In this document: piece after piece, positions 29,744 through 36,873 of the stretch | Position numbering within the stretch: the first letter of the stretch is position 1 | How the letters are laid out: every line of letters starts with the position of its first letter | Origin: JAICUF01 sp038250675 | GTDB taxonomy: Bacteria; Gemmatimonadota; Gemmatimonadetes; Gemmatimonadales; GWC2-71-9 | DNA: 64,000 nt | NCBI GenBank assembly: GCA_038250675.1 | Contig: JBBSCB010000012.1 | Span: forward strand, 17,987 to 81,986 | Direction of reading: 5' to 3' | The notes under the pieces: generated by a model | Database searches by the model: none | What the model saw: the letters and a program-made list of their open reading frames with translations, nothing else | What the model was told of the DNA's origin: nothing | Translations under genes and position numbers: made by a program

Positions 29744-32146
29744 TCAGCCGCCGCCCTGCAGGCCGAGCCGTCTGAGCAGGGCGCCGAATCGGGGGTCCCG
29801 CTGGAACGCCGGGTTCAGAATCTCCCCGCGTACCAGCGGCAACAGCATCGACCGCTCCTGAACCGCGAGGTCCAGATCATGAAAGGCCCCATCAAAGTCG
29901 CCCAGCTCCGCTCGCCAGTCGGCCCGCTCGAACCACAGCTTGCCGGCGGTGAATGCCTCGATCTGCTTCCGACAGACCGCGTCGTGTCCGCCCGACTGCC
30001 AGGCGCGCCGCAGCACGGCAGCCGGCGCGCCGGCGCGGGTCGAGTTGGCCTGGAGACGCTCCTGCGCCGCGAAGAACGCCGCGGTGTCACCCCGCACGAA
30101 ATAGATCCGCGCGATCCAGCGGAGCGCGAGCGGCAGCGTGGGATCGAGTTCCAGCGCCTTCGTCAGCCGAATCATCGCCTGGGCTGTATCGCCTTGCGCG
30201 AGGAAGATTTTGCCGAGGTTCGTGTTGGTGATGGCCGAGAGCGGATCCAGTTGCAGTGCCCTCGTGAACGACTCCAGCGCCCGGTCCGTCTGCCCCGCGG
30301 CGTCCAGCACATCGGCGTACCATTTGTGAGCGTTGACGTACCCTGGGCTCAACTCGATGGCTCGACGAAAGGCAGTGTCCGCCTTCGGCAAATCCCAATC
30401 CTGCAGCAGCAGCAGATAGGCCCGGGTCGTCACGGCCTCGCCGAAGTCGGGATCGATCGCCAGGGCCCGATCGACGGCCGTCCTGGCCTGGGCGAGGGTG
30501 GCGATGGAGGGCACGTTGGAATAGAAGCCAAGCACGATGTAAGCGTCGGCAAGACCGGTCCATGCCTGCACGAAGAGGGAATCCCGCGCCAGCGCCTGTT
30601 GGAACAGGCCGATCGCACGTTCGACGTCGATCGTGGTGCGCTTGGCCTGGTAGAAACGACCCTGCAGGTACAGGTCGTACGCCTCGGGATCGCGGGTCGC
30701 GGTCCCCGCCCCACGGACCGCGCCGGCAAGGACTCGACCTCGAAGGGCCGCGATCACCGCTCGGGCGACTTCATCCTGAACGGCGAAAATGTCGGTGGTG
30801 CTTCGATCGAAGGTCTCCGACCAGAGACTGACGCCGTCCGCGGCCTTCACCAGCTGGGCCGTGATCCTGAGCTTGTCTCCTGCCCGCTGGACGCTCCCCT
30901 CGAGGACCGTCGAGACGCCTAATGAAGCCCCGATCTCCCGTACATCCACGTTCTTGCCCCGAAACGAGAACGCCGAGGTCCGCGCGGCCACGTCCAGGCC
31001 GGGCACGTTGCCGAGCGCGCTGATCAGGGTTTCGGCGATCCCGTCGCCGAAGTATTCGTTGGTGCGGTCGGCGCTCAGGTCAGAGAACGGCAACACCGCG
31101 ACCGATGCGTTCTCGGCCGGCGCCACTCCTGGCCGGGCAGGCCGCCCCCAGACGATCACCGCCGCGAGGATCGCCACGACCGCGATCGCCGCCGCGATGA
31201 AACCAAGCGGCCCTCGGCGCCGGCCCAGGACCGCCTCGGGAGGCAGCGGAGCCCGTTCTTCCCGGGCGGCCAGTGCCCCGGCGAACTCACCGCACCCGGC
31301 CCACCGATCCGCCGGCGACTTGGCGAGGGCGCGCTGCACCGCGGCGTCGACACCGGCGGGTACCTCAGGGCGGACGCTCCGAATCGGCCGCGGCGTCTCG
31401 GTCATCAATCGGGAAATGACGACCCGCGCCGTCGCGCCGGTGTGGGGCGGTTCTCCGGTCAGCATTTCGTAGGCTATGGCACCCAGCGCGTATTGATCGG
31501 CCCGGGCATCGACGCTGCGTTCCCCGGCCGCCTGCTCGGGGCTCATGTAGCGCGGCGTGCCCAGGGAGAGGCCGGTCTGGGTCAGTCGCTCGCCGCCGGC
31601 CTCGGCGACGGCCAGGGCAATTCCGAAGTCCGCGATGACGGGCTGCCCCGACTGGAGCAGGATGTTCTCGGGCTTGAGGTCGCGATGGACGATCCTCTGG
31701 GCGTGGGCATAGTCGAGCGCGTTGGCCAGCAGCCCGATCAGGCGGACCACTTCATCGACGGGCAACTGGGAGGCCGCGTCCAAACGGGCCCGGAGGGTTG
31801 GCCCTTCGATATAGGGCATGACGTAGTAGAGGAACGAACGAGGCCCTTCGCTGCGCTCGGAATGGTCGGCGAACACTTCGCCCGAGTCGAACAGTGGAAG
31901 GAGATTCGGATGCCGAAGGTTGGCGGTGACCTTGATCTCGGCGAGGAATCGGTCGGCGCCGAGCACGGCGGCGAGTTCGGGCTTGAGGACCTTGATGGCC
32001 ACCTGGCGATCGTGCTTGAGGTCGCGCGCCAGATAGACCGTGGCCATGCCACCCTGACCGAGCTCGCGCTCGATGCGATACCGGTCCGCAAGCGCGCTCG
32101 CGAGCCGGTCCGCCGCCACATTCGCGAACCGTGATTCGTCACTCAT
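29744..32146 (-). CDS. transmembrane Ser/Thr kinase with TolB-N/FlgO-like domain and TPRs
   Basis: The protein has 800 residues. K52, D156 in IVHRDLKPEN and D173 of ADFGIALAV mark an active-looking kinase. Between DSGEV and FLYYVMP (residues about 91-104) lies an extra loop, FADHSERSEGPRS, whose DNA (31842-31865) is a copy of the dispersed SEG repeat. After the TM helix (FIAAAIAVVAILAAVIVW) comes VAVLPFSDLSADRTNEYFGD, the TolB-N/FlgO-like module, then eight or so TPR units (GEAVTTRAYLLLLQDWDLPK, ALQLDPLSAITNTNLGKIFL). The start overlaps the upstream kinase stop as ATGA. Confidence 0.92.
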   Translation of the reverse strand: MSDESRFANVAADRLASALADRYRIERELGQGGMATVYLARDLKHDRQVAIKVLKPELAAVLGADRFLAEIKVTANLRHPNLLPLFDSGEVFADHSERSEGPRSFLYYVMPYIEGPTLRARLDAASQLPVDEVVRLIGLLANALDYAHAQRIVHRDLKPENILLQSGQPVIADFGIALAVAEAGGERLTQTGLSLGTPRYMSPEQAAGERSVDARADQYALGAIAYEMLTGEPPHTGATARVVISRLMTETPRPIRSVRPEVPAGVDAAVQRALAKSPADRWAGCGEFAGALAAREERAPLPPEAVLGRRRGPLGFIAAAIAVVAILAAVIVWGRPARPGVAPAENASVAVLPFSDLSADRTNEYFGDGIAETLISALGNVPGLDVAARTSAFSFRGKNVDVREIGASLGVSTVLEGSVQRAGDKLRITAQLVKAADGVSLWSETFDRSTTDIFAVQDEVARAVIAALRGRVLAGAVRGAGTATRDPEAYDLYLQGRFYQAKRTTIDVERAIGLFQQALARDSLFVQAWTGLADAYIVLGFYSNVPSIATLAQARTAVDRALAIDPDFGEAVTTRAYLLLLQDWDLPKADTAFRRAIELSPGYVNAHKWYADVLDAAGQTDRALESFTRALQLDPLSAITNTNLGKIFLAQGDTAQAMIRLTKALELDPTLPLALRWIARIYFVRGDTAAFFAAQERLQANSTRAGAPAAVLRRAWQSGGHDAVCRKQIEAFTAGKLWFERADWRAELGDFDGAFHDLDLAVQERSMLLPLVRGEILNPAFQRDPRFGALLRRLGLQGGG
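31842..31865. repeat. SEG-type repeat inside kinase coding sequence
   Basis: The stretch GGCCCTTCGCTGCGCTCGGA and onward is a clear copy of the short repeat found between genes at 15.5, 16.2, 19.1 and 50.9-51.3 kb. It is read in frame on the minus strand as HSERSEG within the loop after DSGEV of the 29744 kinase. Confidence 0.75.
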
Positions 32147-34875
32147 CGATTCGCGGCGTCCACGGCGGCTTCCATCTGCCTGACCCAGTTGGGGATGACC
32201 CGCAGGAAGGAGGGATGGGCCTGTTCGGGACTCTGAACATAGATGATCCCGCCGTCATATGAGGGGCGATTCGACCAACCAGAGGTATCCGAGAAGCGGG
32301 GGTCACGGGCCCAGAAGGTCCCCGCACCAAGCGGCTCCCCGGTCTCGGGGTTGACCCGGGCCAGGTACCACGAGACACCGAGCCGGTAGAGGATCTCGGA
32401 GGAGGAGAGAAAGAGCGGCTCGACGCCCTGGGTGGCGATCTGCCACTGGCGCCCCGCCCGGGGGAACGTGGTCACGATGATGCGACCGCCCTCCAGCGAC
32501 TGGTACACGACCAGCTTCTGGTTGGGAGAGACTGAGGGGAAACGCGCGCCGGTGAGCACGGTATCGAAGGTGGGATGTGCGACGCTCGGGTTGAACCGCA
32601 CCACGATCGACCGGCCCCAGTCCTGGGCCACCGCAAGCGTATCGTCAGGGTAGCCCACCGGATCGAACGACTGGGGAAGGCTCGCCTGGTTGAAGGCGCC
32701 GGTGTCCACCGGGAAGCGCGCCAGGGTGTCGACCGATCCGCCCGACCCCGGAGCGCCGCGAAGGACGTACCACCGGATCTTGTCGTGCGCCTGGTAGATC
32801 ACCTGCTGGCCGTCGGGACTCCAGAGCGGGTGGCGCATCACCTCCGCCCGCTGCCAGACGTAGTGCTGGCCGTCCCGGAGATCATAGACCCGCAGCTCGT
32901 TCAGGTCGGGTCCCTGCACCACCGCCACCAGCCAGCGCCCATCGCGAGTGAGGTCGTAGCGCTGGAAGTCTCCCGCCTCCATCGGCAGCGCCTCGGGCGC
33001 GTGGCCGGGGCGCAGCCGGACCACATGGCCGACACTGGCATCGATGCCGGGGGCAAAGAGCAGGGTGCCATCCGCCGAAAGGTCGAACTGACTGGACCCG
33101 AGCGGTTCACGTCGCACCCCGGTCAGGAGGCTCACCGATCGATAGGCCAGATGCTTCACCGGATCGTACCGCGCCCCCGTGAGCGATCCGTCGGCCGCGA
33201 TGAACAGGAGGTAGCGCCGCTCGACCACCCGGAAGGCGGAGCCGGCGACGGGGCTCCCCGGCGTGCCATCTGCCTGGACCGTGCGGATGGGCCACACCGC
33301 CCCCGACTCCGGGTTCATCATCTGGGCGGTTCCGTTGAAGGAACAGATCAACTCACCGAGATCCGGCTCGTAAGTGCCGATCACACAGCGGCCAACCGAC
33401 TTGGTGCGGGGCACCCCGCCCCCCGGTTCGATCCAGTTGATGCGATAGCCATCGTCGTCGACGAGAATGAGTTGCCTGGACGACACCCAGCTCACCAGCG
33501 TCGCGTTCACCGCCGTCCCCGCGGGCCGTGACTCGCCGCCCGCAACGGGCGCCAGCATGATCTGCCCATGGGCCACGTAACTCACCTGGGCGCCATCGGG
33601 AGAGATCCGCGGGATCGTGGCGCCGAGGGTCCCGGCCAGCGGGCGTGCCTCAGCAGTCCGGAGACTGCGGTACCAGAGCGTGGTGGAGTCGCCGATCGCG
33701 GCCGCGTAGACGGCGAACTCCCCATTCGCGGCGATCGAGAGATTGCGGATCGCCGTCCCGTACGGCCCGGCGCTCGAGGAGCCGGGCGCAAAGCTCATCA
33801 ACGCGCTGTCGGGGAGGCCCACGTCGAACACCGCGGGCCCGGCGTATGGCGCCGGGCGAAGCAAGGCCCATGCGGCAATCGCGGCAGTGCTGAGCGTGGC
33901 CACCCCGAGCACGATTGCGATGCGCCGCCACGACCGTCCGGACCCACCCACCGCACGAGCCGAGCGGGTCCGCGTGCGAGGCACGGCATCGTCGCGCAGT
34001 GCCGCGGCAAAGTCGGCGGCGGTCGCGAAACGATCGACCGGCAGCTTGGCGAGGGCGGTGAGCACCGCGTCCTCCACGTTCTCGGGGACGGTATCGCGCG
34101 TGGCCGTCGGTGCCGTCGGCTTCTCGGTCATGACCTTGGCGACGATCGCCTGCACTGACGCGCCGTTGAACGGTGGCTCGCCGGTGAGCATCTCGTAGAG
34201 GACGCAGCCGAGCGCATACACATCGCTGCGCGCGTCGAGATCGCGCTGCCCCATCGCCTGCTCGGGGCTCATGTAGTGCGGGGTGCCGAGCGACATCCCG
34301 GTCTCGGTCATCCGGGACCCGCCGTCGGTGCGGCTGGCGGCCAGGGCAATGCCGAAATCGGCCACCAGCGCCTGGCCGTCGTGCAGCAGGATGTTCTCCG
34401 GCTTGATGTCGCGGTGGATCACGCCGTGCCGATGGGCGTAGTCGAGGGCACTCGCCACTTCGGTGGCAATCCGCACCGCTTCCGGAATGGCGAGCTGCTT
34501 TTCGCGGGTGAGCCGGTCACGCAACGACTCGCCGGTGACGTACGGCATCACGTAGTACACGAGGGTGAGAGGTCCTTCGACTTCGCGACCCTGCGGGTCG
34601 CTCCGCTCAGGATGACTCAGGCGCACAGCGCCTGAGTCAAACAGCGGCAGGATGTGGGGGTGCTGCAGGTTGGCCGTCGTCTTGATCTCGACCAGGAAGC
34701 GCTCGGCGCCGATGACGGCGGCGAGTTCCGGGCGCAGCACCTTCAGCGCGACCTGGCGGTCGTGCCTGAGGTCGTGGGCGAGGTAGACGGTGGCCATGCC
34801 GCCGGCGCCAAGCTCGCGCTCAAGGGTGTAGCGGTCGGCGAGGGCGGCCGAGAGTTGGTCAAGCGCTTCGGTCAC
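32143..34875 (-). CDS. transmembrane Ser/Thr kinase with propeller-like sensor (first gene of six-kinase run)
   Basis: The protein has 910 residues and starts with GTG at 34875, preceded by GGGAG. K45, D156 and D173 are present. A 20-residue loop, RLSHPERSDPQGREVEGP, interrupts the kinase between DSGAV and TLVYYVMP; its DNA is repeat-like (34571-34625). The TM helix (IAIVLGVATLSTAAIAAWAL) is followed by a diverged propeller with SPDGAQVSYVA, SPDGQQVIYQA and SPNQKLVVYQS, ending VIPNWVRQMEAAVDAANR. Its promoter should lie in the 117 bases between it and the PIN toxin gene. A decayed copy of its C-terminus is at 51350-51461. Confidence 0.92.
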   Translation of the reverse strand: MTEALDQLSAALADRYTLERELGAGGMATVYLAHDLRHDRQVALKVLRPELAAVIGAERFLVEIKTTANLQHPHILPLFDSGAVRLSHPERSDPQGREVEGPLTLVYYVMPYVTGESLRDRLTREKQLAIPEAVRIATEVASALDYAHRHGVIHRDIKPENILLHDGQALVADFGIALAASRTDGGSRMTETGMSLGTPHYMSPEQAMGQRDLDARSDVYALGCVLYEMLTGEPPFNGASVQAIVAKVMTEKPTAPTATRDTVPENVEDAVLTALAKLPVDRFATAADFAAALRDDAVPRTRTRSARAVGGSGRSWRRIAIVLGVATLSTAAIAAWALLRPAPYAGPAVFDVGLPDSALMSFAPGSSSAGPYGTAIRNLSIAANGEFAVYAAAIGDSTTLWYRSLRTAEARPLAGTLGATIPRISPDGAQVSYVAHGQIMLAPVAGGESRPAGTAVNATLVSWVSSRQLILVDDDGYRINWIEPGGGVPRTKSVGRCVIGTYEPDLGELICSFNGTAQMMNPESGAVWPIRTVQADGTPGSPVAGSAFRVVERRYLLFIAADGSLTGARYDPVKHLAYRSVSLLTGVRREPLGSSQFDLSADGTLLFAPGIDASVGHVVRLRPGHAPEALPMEAGDFQRYDLTRDGRWLVAVVQGPDLNELRVYDLRDGQHYVWQRAEVMRHPLWSPDGQQVIYQAHDKIRWYVLRGAPGSGGSVDTLARFPVDTGAFNQASLPQSFDPVGYPDDTLAVAQDWGRSIVVRFNPSVAHPTFDTVLTGARFPSVSPNQKLVVYQSLEGGRIIVTTFPRAGRQWQIATQGVEPLFLSSSEILYRLGVSWYLARVNPETGEPLGAGTFWARDPRFSDTSGWSNRPSYDGGIIYVQSPEQAHPSFLRVIPNWVRQMEAAVDAANR
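34571..34625. repeat. repeat-derived insert inside kinase coding sequence
   Basis: GGTCCTTCGACTTCGCGACC followed by GCTCCGCTCAGGATGACTCA has the arm sequences of the SEG repeat family with an inner extension. It encodes the loop SHPERSDPQGREVEGP of the 32143 kinase. The related but eroded insert of the 36874 kinase is at 39206-39256. Confidence 0.65.
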
Positions 34876-34992
34876 GTGCAGCTCCCGTGGGACCGGCGGA
34901 GCGACTCCGGCTGGGCGAAAGTCGCGGAAGAGCGACTGGAGGAATCCTTACAAAATAGTGATATCAGGAAGAGGTATGGCGGATTCGGCGAT

Positions 34993-35421
34993 TCACGCCA
35001 ACGGGTGGCACCACCGCAATTCGGGGAATCGCGCGAAGTCACGGTCCGTGGTCACGAACTCGCAGCCGGATTCGATCGCCAGAGCCGCGAGCCAGGCATC
35101 GGGAACAAGATTTCCTTTCGCGCCAGCTTCCCGACAGAGCCGCTGGAAGATCTCCCAGTGGCGGAGTCCAGGAGCGATCATCACCGCGTTCGGTTGGGTG
35201 CGAAATGCATTCGCAAAGCCCAGCGCCGCATCGATGGGTGTCGGCGGATGGAAGATGCGCGGGTGGGTCGCAATGCGGAGAAAGCTGGCGAGCACCTGAT
35301 CGGATACGGCGTAGGCTTCATCTGACCGAACCAATGCGTCGAGCCACGCCCGATGCGCCGTATGCTCAGGGGCGCCTTCCCTGAAGGCGTGGACGAGGAT
35401 GTTGACGTCAACGAGTCGCAG
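34993..35421 (-). CDS. PIN domain ribonuclease toxin (VapC-like)
   Basis: The protein has 142 residues if it starts with CTG at 35421, giving MRLVDVNILVHAFREGAPEH, the standard N-terminus of this PIN family. Starting at the next conventional codon (TTG, 35334) would remove the first catalytic Asp. Acidic residues are the Asp of VDVN, a Glu near SFLRI/PEH, the Asp of PDAWLAALAIE and the Asp of TTDRDFARF, the PIN metal site. The start overlaps the antitoxin stop, so translation is coupled, which may explain the rare CTG. VapC toxins cut RNA (tRNA or rRNA). Confidence 0.8.
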   Translation of the reverse strand: MRLVDVNILVHAFREGAPEHTAHRAWLDALVRSDEAYAVSDQVLASFLRIATHPRIFHPPTPIDAALGFANAFRTQPNAVMIAPGLRHWEIFQRLCREAGAKGNLVPDAWLAALAIESGCEFVTTDRDFARFPELRWCHPLA

Positions 35422-35719
35422 TGGGGCTATCCTCGTCCATCAGGTCGAGAAGTGCCGCGCTGTCGTCGAGATCGACCCCCGGAGCGAGTACACCACCGGC
35501 AAAGGTCGGCAGTGGCGTTCTCCCGCCCTCGGCCGCGCCCGGGCGCGTGGACGTCTGGGCCTCGAGTGCTTCCAAGCCACGACGGAGGATGTCTGACTTG
35601 GTCGTGCCGAGGCGCGCGGTGAGCCGTTCCAATCGCTCGCGGTCTGGTGGCTGCAGGTAGACCTGCACCGGCTCAGCCACGCGGGACGGCCGTTTAGGCG
35701 GTTCATGACGATATGTCAT
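35408..35719 (-). CDS. antitoxin, ribbon-helix-helix type (VapB-like partner)
   Basis: The protein has 103 residues from the ATG at 35719. The segment VQVYLQPPDRERLERLTARL followed by GTTKSDILRRGLEALEAQ is a ribbon-helix-helix DNA-binding fold (strand, helix, turn, helix). The acidic C-terminus (VDLDDSAALLDLMDEDSP) is the expected toxin-binding tail. It lies directly upstream of the PIN gene and overlaps it. The start codon lies within a cluster of TCATGA palindromes, consistent with self-repression by the toxin-antitoxin complex. Confidence 0.78.
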   Translation of the reverse strand: MTYRHEPPKRPSRVAEPVQVYLQPPDRERLERLTARLGTTKSDILRRGLEALEAQTSTRPGAAEGGRTPLPTFAGGVLAPGVDLDDSAALLDLMDEDSPTATR

Positions 35720-35730
35720 GAAATCATGAT
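35703..35730. promoter_or_regulatory. probable antitoxin operator
   Basis: The self-complementary hexamer TCATGA occurs three times in 27 bases, at 35703, 35716 and 35724, the last inside the palindrome ATCATGAT. They overlap the antitoxin start codon. The local AT richness contrasts with the surrounding GC-rich DNA. Ribbon-helix-helix antitoxins typically bind such short palindromes; binding here is inferred. Confidence 0.5.
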
Positions 35731-35802
35731 ATGATTGGGAGCGTCCGCTGTCAAGTCGGCCTGTTACGGGGCGCAACCATGATGCTCACCGCTCCAGCCC
35801 CG

Positions 35803-36294
35803 TCAGTAGGGACGATCCAGCGTGTGTGCCCCAACTCGAACAAGTGCCGCGACATCTTCGAGTTGTCGCGCCGAGCCACCGAGCCGAGCCCACTCGAGTT
35901 TCGAGATGATGATGTCCTCGGCTGTAGCGACCCACAGGTGAATACCATCGAAGTCGATAGCTTCGCGACGGGAGAATTCCAGCTGACTGAAGGGACGTGA
36001 CTTGCAGAGGATCACGTCCGCTTTCCATCCGGTTTCGGTGTCGACAATGTTGAACATCGATTCGTGGGCCAGGGCCTCGAGCGCCGCATCGCGCGAGATG
36101 TACAGGCCCGGGCCGTCCAGCGCATCGACTGCGGCTCCCAGCTGTGCCGCGCTCGCCTGGATCACCATATCCACGTCCATCGTCGCTCGACCGGCACCGT
36201 GCACCGCGGCCCCGACTGACCCGGTCAACATGAACGGCACCTCGTGTGCGTTCAGGGCGGACACGATCGATCGCAATAGTCCGGCAAGACTCAC
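35803..36294 (-). CDS. nucleotidyltransferase-fold protein (MNT/AbiEii-like)
   Basis: The protein has 163 residues and starts with GTG at 36294, overlapping the partner's TGA. The motif GSVGAAVHGAGRATMDVDMVI is the GS(x)nDxD signature of minimal nucleotidyltransferases; ADVILCKSRPF supplies the third acidic residue. The later IDFDGIHLWVATAEDIIISKL, then QLEDVAALV, fits the DUF6036-like family. The protein ends at LDRPY, about 15-20 residues short of relatives, where the next codon is TGA; reading past it gives R-G-W-S-G-E, similar in spacing to the usual Y-I-x-x-W. It may therefore be slightly truncated. Such proteins pair with a small partner as toxin-antitoxin or defence cassettes. Confidence 0.75.
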   Translation of the reverse strand: MSLAGLLRSIVSALNAHEVPFMLTGSVGAAVHGAGRATMDVDMVIQASAAQLGAAVDALDGPGLYISRDAALEALAHESMFNIVDTETGWKADVILCKSRPFSQLEFSRREAIDFDGIHLWVATAEDIIISKLEWARLGGSARQLEDVAALVRVGAHTLDRPY

Positions 36295-36794
36295 CGGCGG
36301 TGGCTCGCGGGCACCAGCCGGACACCCAGCAACAGCTCGACAAGTTCGAGATCACTCTGGCCCGGTCGACCCTTGCGCAGTCCGGCAAGCGTCACGACGC
36401 GCATCGCATCGCTCAACGCCAGCGCCTGTCGCAATCGGTCGACTCGGGGGCGGCCCCGTACCGCCTTCAGGCGAATGATCTCTGCCGCGGATGTCGTGTC
36501 CGAGAAAGGCCACCCTCGGCTGGCGCTGCCGGGAGCGAGGAGGCGCGCGCCGGTCTGCCGCGCATTGTCCTGCCCGTACCCGATCAAGCGCTCGGCGACC
36601 CAGGGGATGTCGTCCTTCGCAAGGATGCGATCAGCGGGGAAGGACGGGAAACACTCATCATGGAAACGACGGAAGGCCCGGCGTGCCTCGCGGAGCCGGA
36701 CCATTTGGCGTGCGGTCTCCGGGTCGAGGGTTCGGCGGCTTTTGAGGCCGCCCCGCCGGCCGATGGCGGCGAGATATTTGCTCACCTTTGACAT
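36291..36794 (-). CDS. partner protein of the nucleotidyltransferase (two-domain)
   Basis: The protein has 167 residues. Residues 1-80 (MSKVSKYLAAIGRRGGLKSR, RTLDPETARQMVRLREARRA, FRRFHDECF) resemble a small basic family often found beside nucleotidyltransferase genes. Residues 115-160 (RLRQALALSDAMRVVTLAGL) resemble a different small family that is also a partner of such genes. Here both are in one chain joined by a low-complexity segment, which looks like a fusion. The function is not established; a toxin-antitoxin role is inferred from the overlap with the nucleotidyltransferase and the palindrome just upstream. Confidence 0.65.
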   Translation of the reverse strand: MSKVSKYLAAIGRRGGLKSRRTLDPETARQMVRLREARRAFRRFHDECFPSFPADRILAKDDIPWVAERLIGYGQDNARQTGARLLAPGSASRGWPFSDTTSAAEIIRLKAVRGRPRVDRLRQALALSDAMRVVTLAGLRKGRPGQSDLELVELLLGVRLVPASHRR

Positions 36795-36800
36795 CCAAAT

Positions 36801-36819
36801 ATCATAATCCGCTTATGAT
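36801..36819. promoter_or_regulatory. inverted repeat, probable operator
   Basis: ATCATAA (36801-36807) and TTATGAT (36813-36819) form perfect 7-base arms around a 5-base centre, seven bases upstream of the start codon of the partner gene. The region is AT-rich. Position and symmetry suggest an autoregulatory site of the two-gene cassette. Confidence 0.5.
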
Positions 36820-36873
36820 GTAAGTTCAAGTGTTAGAGTGCTGTACGATGATCATCGTGCGCTGACGCCGTGA

